Origin: Chamaelirium japonicum | Lineage: Eukaryota; Streptophyta; Magnoliopsida; Liliales; Melanthiaceae | Length of the DNA stretch: 64,000 nucleotides | Reading direction: 5' to 3' | Assembly: GCA_947650365.1 (NCBI GenBank) | Contig: OX393552.1 | Location: forward strand, 23,719,981 to 23,783,980 | Part shown: positions 49,259 through 61,676 of the stretch, piece by piece | Layout of the letters: the number at the start of each line of letters is the position of its first letter | Numbering within the stretch: position 1 is the stretch's first letter | The notes under the pieces: model-generated | Database searches by the model: none | What the model was told of the DNA's origin: nothing | The model's input: the letters and a program-made list of their open reading frames with translations, nothing else | Position numbers and translations under genes: made by a program

Positions 49259-51710
49259 GACCGATCGAAATTAGATTGAAAAACTAAGTCATAAATGCGC
49301 ACCCTGAAGCGTGGCGCACCGAAGACCGACCTTAATTCGCACAAAAAACTAAGTCTGGAGTGCGATCCCAGAAGCGTGGCGCACCGAGGACCGGCCAAAA
49401 TTCTCCCGAAAAACTAAGTCTGGAATGTGCACCCCAAAGCGTGGCGTACCAAGGACATGCAAAAATTCACTCGAAAAACTAAGTCTGGAACGAGCACCCC
49501 GAAGCGTGGCGCATCGACGATCGGCCGAAATTCGCCCAAAAAACTAAGTCTGGAACATGCACCCCAAAGCATGGTGCACCGAAAACCGGTCGAAAATTCG
49601 TACGAAAAACGAAGTCTGTAATGCGCACCCCGAAGCGTGGTTCACCAAAGACCGATCGAAATTCATCCAAAAAACTAATTTAGGAACGCGCACCCTGAAG
49701 AGTGGCACACTAAAGACCTGCCGAAATTCGACAAAAAAACTAAGTCTGGAATGCGCACCCTGAAGCGTAGTGCACCGAAAACCGACCAAAATTCGCTCGA
49801 AAAGCAAACTCTGGAACGTGCACACCGAAGCGTGGCGCACCGAAGACAGATCGAAGTTCACCCAAAAAACTAAGTCTGGAATACGCGTCCTGAAGCGTGG
49901 CGCACCGAAGACCATCCAAAATTCGTCAGAAAAACTAAGTCTGCAATGCGCACCCCGAAGCGTGGCACAACGAAGACCGGCCGAAATTTGCCCGAAATGA
50001 TAAGTCTAGAACGCGCACCACGAAGAGTGGCGCACCGAAGAACGACCGAAATTCGCTCGAAAATCTAAGTCTGTAATGCGCATCCCGAAGCATGGTGCAC
50101 CGAAAACTAGCCAAAATTCGGTAAAGAAACAAAGTCTAGAACGCGCACCCCAAAGCGTGGTGTAGCGAAAACCGACCAAAATTCGCACGAAAAACTAAGT
50201 CTGGAACGTGCATGATGAAGCGTGGCGCACTGTAGACCGATCGAAATTCTCCCGAAAAACTAAGTCTCGAACACGCACCCCGAAGCGTGGTGCACCGAAG
50301 ACCGGCCAAAATTTATCCAGAAAACTAAGTCTGGAATGTGCACCCCAAAGCATGGCGCACAGAAGACCGGCCAAAATTTGCCCGGAAAACTAAGTCTGGA
50401 ACGTGCACCCCGATGCGTGGCTCACCGAGGACCGACCAAAATTCGTCCGAAAAACTAAGTTAGGAACACGCACCCCGAAGAGTGGTGCACCGAAGACTGG
50501 TCGAAATTTACCCAAAAAACTAAGTCTGGAACGCACACCTCGAAGCGTGGCGCACCGAAGACCGACCAAAATTCGATCGAAATACTAAGTCTGGAATGCG
50601 CACCCCAAAGCGTGGCGCACCCAAAACTGGCTGAAATTCACCCGAATAACTAAGTCTAGAATGCACACACCAAAGCATGGCACATCGAAGATCGGCCGAA
50701 ATTCACTTAAAAAACTATGTCTGGAATGCACATCCTGAAGCGTGGAGCACCGAAGACCGACCGAAATTTGCCCAAAAAACTAAGTCTAGAGTGCGCACCC
50801 CGAAGCATGACGCACAGAGGATCGGGCGAAATTCGCCCAAAAAAATAAATCTGGAACGTGCACCCTGAAGCGTGGCGTACCAAGGACCGGCCGAAATTTG
50901 GCAGAAAAACTAAGTCTGGAACTCGCACCCTGAAGCGTGGAGCAGTGAAGACCGATCGAAATTCACCCGAAAAACTAAGTCTTGAATGCGCACGCCAAAG
51001 CGTGGTGCACCGAAGACCGGCAGAAATTTGCCCGAAAAACTTAATCTGGAATGCGCACCCCGAAGCATGGCGCACCGAAGACAAGCCAAAATTCGCCCGA
51101 AAAATTAAGTCTGGAACGCGCACCCCGAAGAGTGCCGGACCGAAGACCGACCGAAATTTACCTGAAAAACTAAGTTTGGAACGCGCACGTCAAAGCATGG
51201 CGCACCGAAGACCGATCGAAATTCGTGGGGAAAACTAAGTCTGGAACGTGCACCCCGAAGCATGGCGCACCGAAGACTAACCAAAATTCACCCGAAAAAC
51301 TGAGTCTGGAATGCGCACCCCGATGTATGGCGCACCGACGATCAACCAAAATTTGATCGAAAAACTAAGTCTGGAATGCACACTCCGAAGCGTGGCGCAC
51401 CGAAGACCGGCCAAAATTCGCCCGAAAAAACTAAGTCAAAAACGCGCACCCCGAAGCATGGTGCATTGAAGTCCGACCAAAATTCGCCCGAAAAACTAAG
51501 TCTAGAACGCGCACCCCGAAGCGTGGTGCACCGAAGACCGGCCTTGCTCGAAATACTAAGTTTGGAATGCGCAGCCCGAAGCGTGGCGCACCAAAGACTG
51601 ACCGAAATTCACCCGAAAAACTAAGTCTGGAATACGACCCCAAAGCGTGGCGCACCGAAGACCAGCCGAAATTCGCTTAAAAAACTCAGTCTGGAACACG
51701 CATCCCGAAG
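49259..51710. repeat. Main 65-bp minisatellite array, U4
   Basis: 2,452 bp, the same length as in U3 and with the same variant monomers in the same order; only scattered, mostly CpG-type, base differences. Confidence 0.95.
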
Positions 51711-52954
51711 CTAAAATTTTAATTTTATAATTATTTCAATAAAGAATTATTTAATAATTTATTTCAATAATAATCTAATAAGTTTATTATATAATAATTT
51801 AGGTATTTAATTATTAATTAAATTATTATATTATTTCAAAAAATTAATAAATAATATAATTTATTCTTAAAATTATTAATTAAATATTTTAAAAATAAAA
51901 TAATTAAATTTATTTTGTTAAAATATTATATAATTATATAATGGAATTATTTTATTAGAATATAATAATAACATAAAGAAATAATAGAATTATTCAAATA
52001 TTTTATTAAATAATTAAATAATTATTTGAATCATTATTCCATAAATTATAATTAATCCAATAATTTTATTATTTACTTATTGAATAATTCAATAATGATT
52101 ATTGAATTATTTTATTATTGAATTATTAAATAAGTAAATAATAAAAATATTTAATTAATTATAATTTATGGAATAATGATTTAAATAATAATTTAATTAT
52201 TATCTAAAATATTTAAATAATTTTATTATTTCTATATTTTATTAATATTTTTTAATAAAATAATACAATTATATAATTATATAATATTTTCATCAAATAA
52301 TTTAAGTATTTTATTACTTCAATATTTAAGTAATAATTTAAAGTATAAATTATATTAATTAATAATTTTTTAAAATAATAAAATAATTGAATAAATAATT
52401 ACATGACTAAATTATTATGTAATAAAATTATTAGATTATCATTAAAATAAATTATTAAATAATTATTTATTTATATAACTAAAATATTAGAATTTAATTA
52501 TTAAGATAATTAAATAAAGAATTATTTAAATAATAATTTTTTGAAATAATTAAATAGTTAGTCAATTATTGAAATATTTAAAAATTTAATTAGTGAATAA
52601 ATATATCAAATAGATTATTTATATAAAAAAATAAATATTTTCATTATTAAATAAATTTATAGTTAAATAAATAATAATTTAAATAAAATATTGTATAATG
52701 AAATAAATATAAAATTTTATAAAATTATGAGATATTAATTTAAATAACTTAAAAAATAATTATTTAATTCAGTAATAAAATAAAACAATAATTTAATAAC
52801 TATTACTTATTATTTAAATAATTAATTAATTATTTGAATATATGGAAAATAAAAATAAAATTTAAATAGCTTAATATTTTTTTTAATAATCAAAAAAATA
52901 TTTATTGATTTTTATATTTAAATAATAAATAATTAGTTTAAATAATTTAATTAT
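51711..52954. repeat. AT foldback after main array, U4 (centre 52097)
   Basis: No gene. Second foldback copy and right arm up to leader remnant a. Confidence 0.78.
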
Positions 52955-53133
52955 GAAGAAACGAAGGCAGAAGAGAGAGAAGAAGATATATGATAATGGA
53001 GAAATAAACGAGGAGAGAAGAAATCCTGCTCCAGTCCATTAGCCACAAGTATAGGTTTGAAGTAAGAAGTAATCTAAATTCCAAAACTTCACTTCTCAAT
53101 AGTATCATCTCAACGTTATTATGATTATCATTG
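52955..53133 (+). mobile_element. Leader remnant a, U4
   Basis: About 179 bp of leader without LTR, as in U1 and U3. Confidence 0.75.
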
Positions 53134-56100
53134 AAATATTTCTATAATTATTTTAATAATAGTAAACATTTATTTAATTATAAAATAATTGAAATATTTT
53201 AATAATTAACTTTTTATTAAAATAATAATTTTATTTAATTATCTAGTTATTTAATAGAATTTATTATTTTATTTATTTATTAATTATTATAATATTAAAT
53301 AATCATATTATGTACCTATTTAATGGTTTAAAATATTAAATAAAGAAGTAATAATTTAATTATATAGTTTAATTTATTTTATTAGTTATTTATTTAATTA
53401 TTATTATTTTTTAAATTAATTTAACTAATTTATTAAATAATAAATTGTTAAAATAATAAAATAATTAATTATTTCATATTTTATTATTTAATAAGTAATT
53501 AATGAAAATATTTCATTAATTACCATTAATGAAATAATTATTATAATTTTTATTTAATTATTTTATGAAATAATTTATTAATTTCATTATTTCTTTAATA
53601 AAGTAATATAATAATATAATAACTAATTCCTTATTATTTTTTAAAAAATCTATTATTTAAAAAAATATTTTATTATTTCTATATTCACATAATTCACTAA
53701 TTATTTATATAATAAGTAAATAGTTATTGAATTAATATTTTATATTATTATTTAATAAAATAATTAATTTTTTGATATATTTAATTTAATTTTTTATAAT
53801 TTATTTAAATAATTTGTTAATTATTATTTATTTAACTATAAAATTATTTAATAATTAAATTATTTTTTTGTTTAAGTACTTAATCTATTTAATATATTTC
53901 TTTGCTAAATAAATTATAACATATTTAAATAATTAACTAATTATTTAATTATTTCAAAAAAATATTATTTAAATAATTCTTTATATAATTATCTAAGTAA
54001 TGAAATTCTAACTTTATAATTATTTCCTTAAATAATTATTCAAAAACTAATTTAAATAATAAAATAATAATCTTATTACATAATAATTTAGTTATGTAAT
54101 TATTAAATAAATTATTTTAATATTTTCAAAAAATATAATTTATTTAAATTATTATTTATTTAACTATGAAATTATTTAATAATTAAATTATTTTTTTGTT
54201 TAAGTAAGTATTCCATTTAATATATTTCTTTACTAAAATGTTTTTAAATATTTAACTAATTAAATAAATATTCACTTATTTTGAAAAATTATTATTGAAA
54301 CTATTCTTTATATCATTATTTAATTAATGAAATCCTAATTTTATAATTATTTCAATAAATAATTATTTAATAATTTATATCAATAGTAATCTAATAATTT
54401 TATTACATAATAATTTAGGTATGTAATTATTAATTAAATTATTATATTATTTCAAAAAATTATTAATTAATATAATTTATTCTTAAAATTATTACATAAA
54501 TATTTAAAAAATATAATACATAAATTTATTTTGTTAAAATATTATATAATTATATAATGGAATTATTTTATTAGAATATAATAATAATATAAAGAAATAA
54601 TTTATTTTCTAAAATAATTAAATTATTATTTGATATCATTATTCCATATATTATAATTAATATAATATTTTTATTATTTACTTATTGAATAATTCGATAA
54701 TGATAATTGAATTATTTCATTATTGAATTATTCAATAAGTAAATAATATAGATATTTCATTATTTATAATTTATGGAATAATGATTCAAATAATTATTTA
54801 ATTATTTAATAAAATATTTTAATAATTCCATTATTTCTTAATGTTATTTATATTTTATATTAAAATAATTCAATTATACAATTATTTAATATTTTAATAA
54901 AATAATTTAAGTATTTTATTATTTAAATAGTGATGAAATAATTTAAAGTATAAATTATATTAATAAATAATTTTTGAAATTCATAAAATAATTTAATCAA
55001 TAATTACAAAAATAAATTATTATATAATACAATTTTTAGATTATCATTTAAATAAATTATTAAATAATTATTTATTTATATAACTAAAATATTATAATTT
55101 AGTTATTTAGATAATTAAATATAGAATTATTTAAATAATTAAATATTTTTTCAATTATTGAGATATTTAAAAACTTAATTAGTGAAGATATATATCAAAT
55201 AGATTATTTACTTAAAAAAATCAATATTTTTATTATTAAAAAATTTCATTTTTAAATAAATAATAATTTCATTATATAATTAATTTATTATATTAGTTAT
55301 TTTTTTAATTATTACTATCTTTTTAATTAATTTAATTAGTTTATTAAATAATAAATTAGAGAATTAATAAAATAATTAATTAATTCATTATTTTATTATT
55401 TAATATGTAATTAATGAAAATATTTAATTAATTACCATTAATAAAATAATTTTTATAATTTTTATTTAATTATATTATAAAATATTTGATTAATTTAATT
55501 ATTTATTTCATAAAGTAATAAAATAATATAATAACTAATTATTTATAATTTATAATTTAATAAAATAATTTGTGAATTATTTCATTACATAATAATTTAA
55601 TTAAATTATTATTTATTTAACTATAAAATTATTTAATAATTAAATTATTTTTTTGTTCAAGTAAATAATTTATTTAATATATTACTTTACTAAATAAGTT
55701 TTGAAATATTTAAATAATTCTCTTTATAATTATCTAAATAATGAAATTAGCATTTAATAATTATTTTAATAAAATAATTTGTAAAAAATTTATTTAATTG
55801 ATAATATAATAATTTTATTATATAATAATTTAGTTATGTAATTATTAAATAAATTATTTTATTATTTGAAAAAATAATATTTTTTTAAATTATTCTTTTG
55901 CTTAAGTAAATAATCCATTTAATATATTTCTTTACTAAATAAGTTTTTAAATATTTAAATAATTGAATAATTATTCATTTATATAAAAAAATTATTATTG
56001 AAATAATTATTTATATAGTTATCTACTTAATAAAACTCTAATTTTACAGTTATTTCAATAAATTATTATTTAATATTTTATTTAAATAATAATCTAATAA

Positions 56101-56586
56101 TTTTATTACATAATAATTTAGTTATGTAATTATTAATGAAATTATTTTATTATTTCAAAAAATTATTAATTAATATAATTTAATCTTTGAATTATTAATG
56201 AAATATTTAAAAAATAAAATAGTTAAATTTGTTTACTTAAATAATTTTATAGTTAAATAAATAATAATTTAAATAAAATATTATATAATGAAATAAATAA
56301 AAAAATTTATTAAATTATGAGATATTAATTTAAATAACAAAAAAAAATTTATTTAATTAAGTAATAAAATAAGAAAATAATTTAATAACTATTTACTTAT
56401 TATTCAGATAATTAGTTAATTATTTGAATATATGAATAATAAAATATTTTTTTAAATAGCTTAATACTTTTATTAATAATTAAAGAAATATTTATTGATT
56501 TTAATATTTAATTATTTAATTTATTTAACTATTTAATTTATTAAACTAATTAAATTAATTAAATAAAAGGAAGTAAAGAAGGAAGA
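53134..56586. repeat. Long AT region with two foldback modules, U4 (centre 54702)
   Basis: No gene. Same plan as U1-U3; MITE target near 55717 is empty. Small private losses near 53190 and 53820. Confidence 0.72.
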
Positions 56587-56982
56587 TGAGGCACACCCGA
56601 ATTTTTTGCTTTAAAAAAATTTATATTTTTCTTTTAAAAAATTTAAAACATTACAACTGTTATGTGATCGTTCGATCGGATGACTATTCACCGTCAGATC
56701 TCTCACATAGATTTGGGTTTCCTAAATAATACTTAGGCCCTAAGTAAACTTACCCTAAAAATAATATACAACCCCTTTAGGGTGGGGCATGTTTGACGGC
56801 TCTCTCTTTCTCCCATCTCACAATATGTTATCAACACGAATATATCAAGCCGAGCCAATCCGTGGCAAGAAAACGGAAAGAGAAATAAAGACAGAAGAGG
56901 GAGAAGAAGAGAGATGAGAATGGAGAAATAAACGAATAGAGAAGAAGTCCTGCCCCAGTCCATTGGCCATGGGTATAGGTTT
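56587..56982 (+). mobile_element. LTR-leader cassette b, U4
   Basis: LTR-like 56587-56820 (234 bp) and short leader. Confidence 0.6.
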
Positions 56983-57742
56983 AATTTATTTCTTTACTAA
57001 ATAAGTTTTTAAATATTTAAATAATTAAATAATTATTTATATAATTATCTAATTAATAAAATTCTAATTTTAAAATTATTTCAAGACATAGATTTTTAAT
57101 AATTTATTTAAATCATAATATAATAATTTTATTATATAATAATTTAGTTATATAATTATTATTGAAATTAATTTATAATTTAAAAAAATTATTAATTTAT
57201 ATAATTTATTCTTTAAATTATTACTTAAATATTTAAAAAATAAAATATTTTAATTTATTTTGTTAAAATATTATATAATTATATAATGGAATTATATTAT
57301 TATAATATAATAATAATAAAAAGATATAATTAAATTATTTAAATATTTTCAAAAATAATTAAATAATTATTTGAATCATCATTACATAAATTATAATTAA
57401 TCAAATATTTGTATTATTTACTTATTGAATAATTCAATAATAATTATTGAATTATTTAATTATTGAATTATATAATAAGTAAATAATTAAAATATTTAAT
57501 TAACTATAATTTATAGATAATTAAATATTAGTTAAAAAATTTAATTAACTATAATTTATAATAATAAAAAATTAACTATAATTTAATTAACTATAATTTA
57601 TAATAATAAAAAATTAGTTAAAAAATTTTAATTATATAGATAATTAAATATTTCATTAATTATTTAATTTATTAATTTATTGAACTATTTAATTTTTTAG
57701 AATAATGAAATTAATTAAATAATATGAAGTAAAGAAGTAAGA
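56983..57742. repeat. AT foldback and short tandem repeats, U4 (centre 57442)
   Basis: No gene. As U2; the local TTAACTATAATTTATAATAA repeat lies at about 57495-57630. Confidence 0.7.
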
Positions 57743-58040
57743 TGAGGCACACCCGAATTTTTTGCTTTAAAAAATTTAAATTTTTCTTTAAAAAAATTTA
57801 AAACATTACAACTGTTATGAGATCGTTCGATTGGATGACTGTCCACTGTCGGAAGAAAACGAAGAGAGAAATAAAGGCAGAAGAGAGAGAAGATTAGATA
57901 TGAGAATGGAAAAATAAACGAAGAGAGAAGAAATCATGCTCCAGTCCATTAGCCATGGATATACGTTTGAAGTAAAAAGTAATCTAAATTCCAAAACGCC
58001 ACTTCTCAATAGTATCATCTTAACGTTATTATGATTATCA
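57743..58040 (+). mobile_element. Truncated LTR-leader cassette c, U4
   Basis: LTR start 57743-57853 joined to leader, same join as U2 and U3. Confidence 0.68.
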
Positions 58041-58502
58041 TTGAAATATTTCTATAATTTTTTTAATAATAGTAATTATTTATTTAATTATAAAATATTT
58101 TAAATAATAGAAATATTTTAATAATTAACTTTTTACTAAAATAATATTTTTATTTAATTATTTAATTATCTAGTTATTTAATGAAATTAATTATTTTATT
58201 TATTTAATAATTATTATATTATTAAATAATTAAATTATGTACCTATTTAATGGTTTAAAATATTAAATAAAGAAATAATGATTTAATTATATAATTAATT
58301 TATTTTATTAGTTATTAATTTTATTATTATTATTTTTTAAATTAATTTAATTAATTCATGAAATAATAAAATGCTGAAATAATAAAATAATTAGTTTAAA
58401 TAATTAAATATTTCTTTAATTATTTAATTATTTAATTTATTTCATTATTTAATTTAATAAACTAATTAAATTAATTAAATAATAGGAAGTAAAAAAGGAA
58501 GA
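58041..58502. repeat. Collapsed AT module between c and d, U4
   Basis: No gene. Centreless AT stretch as in U2 and U3. Confidence 0.7.
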
Positions 58503-58978
58503 TGAGGCACACCCAAATTTTTTGCTTTAAAAAAATTTATTTTTTTCTTTTTAAAAAATTTAAAATATTATAACTGTTATGAGATCGTTCGATCGGATGA
58601 TTGTCCACCGTCGGATCCCTCCCTTAGATTAGGGTTTCCCATATAATACTTAGGCCATAAGTAAGCTTACCCTATAAATAATATACGACCCCTTTAGGGT
58701 GGGGCACGTTTGACGGCTCTCTTTTTCCCATCTCATAATATGTTATTAACACGAACATATCGAGCCCAATCGACCCGTCGTAAGAAAACAGAGAGAACAA
58801 CGAAGACAAAAGAGAGAGAAGAAGAGAGATGAGAATGGTGAAATAAACAAAGAGGGAAGAAGTCCTGCTCCAGTCCATTGGCCATGGGTATAGGTTTGAA
58901 GTAAGAAGTAATCTAAATTCCAAAAATCCACTTCTCAATAGTATCATCTCAACGTTACTATGATTATCATTGTAATAT
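58503..58978 (+). mobile_element. LTR-leader cassette d, U4
   Basis: LTR-like 58503-58735 (233 bp), telo-box and TATA box present, full leader. Confidence 0.62.
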
Positions 58979-61204
58979 TTCTATAATTTTTTAAATAATA
59001 GTAATCATTTAATTATTTGATTATCTAGTTATTTATTGAAATTTGTTATTTTATTTATTTATTAATTATTATATTATTAAATAATTAAATTATGTAACTA
59101 TTTAATGGTTTAAAATATTAAATAAAGTAATAATGATTTAATTATATAATTAATTTATTTTATTAGTTATTTCTTTAATTATTATTATTTTTTCAATTAA
59201 TTTTATTAATTTATTAAATAATAAATTGTTGAAATAATTATTGAATTAATTTTTTATTTAATTAACTAATAAAATAATTAATTTTTGAATGTAATTTATT
59301 TAATTTTTTATAATTTAATAAAATAATTTTTTAATTATTCTGTTACATAATAATTTATTTAAACTATTATTTATTTAACTTTTAAATTATTTAATAATAA
59401 TTTTTTTTTGTTTAAGTAAATAATCAATTTAATATATTTTATTACTAAATAAGTTTTTAAATATTTAAACTATAGACTAATTATTTAATTAGTTAAAAAA
59501 ATTATAATTTAAATAATTCTTTATATAATTATCTAAATAATGAAATTATAATTTTATAATTATTTTAATAAATAATTATTCAAAAATTTATTGAAATGTT
59601 AATATAATAATTTAATTACATATTAATTTAGTTATATAATTATTGATTAAATTATTTTATATTTCAAAAAATTATAATTTAATTAAATTAAGATTTATTG
59701 AACTATGGAATAATTGAATAATTAAATTATTTTTTTGTTTCAGTAAATAATCAATTTAATATATTTACTAACTAAATAAGTTTTTAATTATTTAAATAAT
59801 TAAATAATTATTTACTTATTTCAAAAAATTATTATTTAAATAGTTCTTTGTATAATTATCTAATTATTGAAATTCTAATTTTATAATTTTTTGAAAAAAT
59901 AATTATTTAATAATTTATTAAAATAATAATATTTTAATTTTTTTATATAATAATTTAGTTATGTAGTAATTAAATAAATGATTTTATTATTTCAAAAAAT
60001 TATTAATTAATATAATTTATTTTTTTAGTGATTATTTAAATATTTAATAAATAAAATACTTAAATATATTTTTTAAAAATATTGTATAATTATATAATGG
60101 AATTATTTTATTAGAATATAAACATAACATAAAGAAATAATTGAATTATTCAAATATTTTATAAAATTATTAAATAATTTTTTGAATCATTATTCCATAA
60201 ATTATAATTAATCAAATATTTTTATTATCTACTTATTGAATAATTCAATAATGATTATTGAATTATTTTATTATTGAATTATTCAATAAGTAAATAATAA
60301 AAATATTTAATTAAATATAACTTATGGAATAAGGATTCAAATAATTATTTAATTAACTTATAAAATATTTAAATAATTTTATTATTTCTTTATGTTATTA
60401 ATATTTTTTCATAGAATAATTCAATTATATAATTATATAATATTTTAATCAAATAATTTAATAATTTAATTATTTTATTATTTACTTATTAATTTAAAGT
60501 ATAAATTATATAAATTAATAAGGTTTTTTGAATAATAAAATAATTTAATCAATAATTACATAACTAAATTATTATGGAATAAAATTATTATATTATCATT
60601 TAAAAAAATTATAAAATAATTATTTATTTATATAACTAAAATATTAGAGTTTAATTATTTAGATAATTAAATAAATATTATTTAAATAAATTTTTTTTAA
60701 ATAATTAAATCATTAGTCAATTATTGAAATATTTAAAAACTTAATTAGTGAAGAAATATATCAAATAGATTATTTACTTAAAAAAATATATTTTTATTAT
60801 TAAATAATTTCATTTGTTAGATAAATAATAATTTAAATAAAATATTGTATAATGAAATAAATATAAAATTTTATTAAATTATGGGATATTAATTGAAATA
60901 ACTAAAAAAAATAATTATTTAATTAAATAATAAAATAAAACAATAATTTAATAACTATTTACGTATTATTTGAATAATTAGTTAATTATTTGAATATATA
61001 AATATTAAAATATTTTTTTAAATAGTTTAATATTTTTTTTAATAATCAAAGAAATATTTATTGATTTTAATATTTAATTAATAAATAATTTCATTATATA
61101 AATAATTAAATATTTCTTTAATTATTTAATTATATAATTTTTTTAACTATTTAATTTATTAAACTAATTAAATTAATTAAATAATAGAAAGTAAAGATGG
61201 AAGA
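58979..61204. repeat. AT foldback between d and e, U4 (centre 60253)
   Basis: No gene. As U2 and U3. Confidence 0.74.
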
Positions 61205-61676
61205 TGAGGCAAACCCAAATTTTTTTCTTTAAAAAAATATATTTTTCTTTAAAAAAATTTAAAATATTATAACTGTTATAGGATCATTCGATCGGATGAC
61301 TGTCCACCGTCGGATCCCTCTCTTAGATTAGGGTTTCCCATATAATACTAAGGCCCTAAGTAAGCTTACCCTATAAATAATATACGACTCCTTTAGGGTG
61401 GGGTATGTTTGACGGCTCTCTCATTCTCCCATCTCATAATATGTTATTAATACGAACTTATCGAGCCCAGTCGACCCGTCGCAAGAAAGCGGAGAGAGAA
61501 ACGAAGACAAAAGAGACAGAAGAAGAAAGATGAGAATGAAGAAATAAATGAAGAGAGAAAAAGTCATGCTCCAATCCATTGGCCATAGGTCTGAAGTAAG
61601 AAGTAATCTAAATTCCAAATCTCCACTTCTTAATAGTATTATCTCAACGTTATTATGATTATCATTGCAATATTTC
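61205..61676 (+). mobile_element. LTR-leader cassette e, U4
   Basis: LTR-like 61205-61436 (232 bp), e-type start TGAGGCAAACCC, leader to about 61676. Confidence 0.62.
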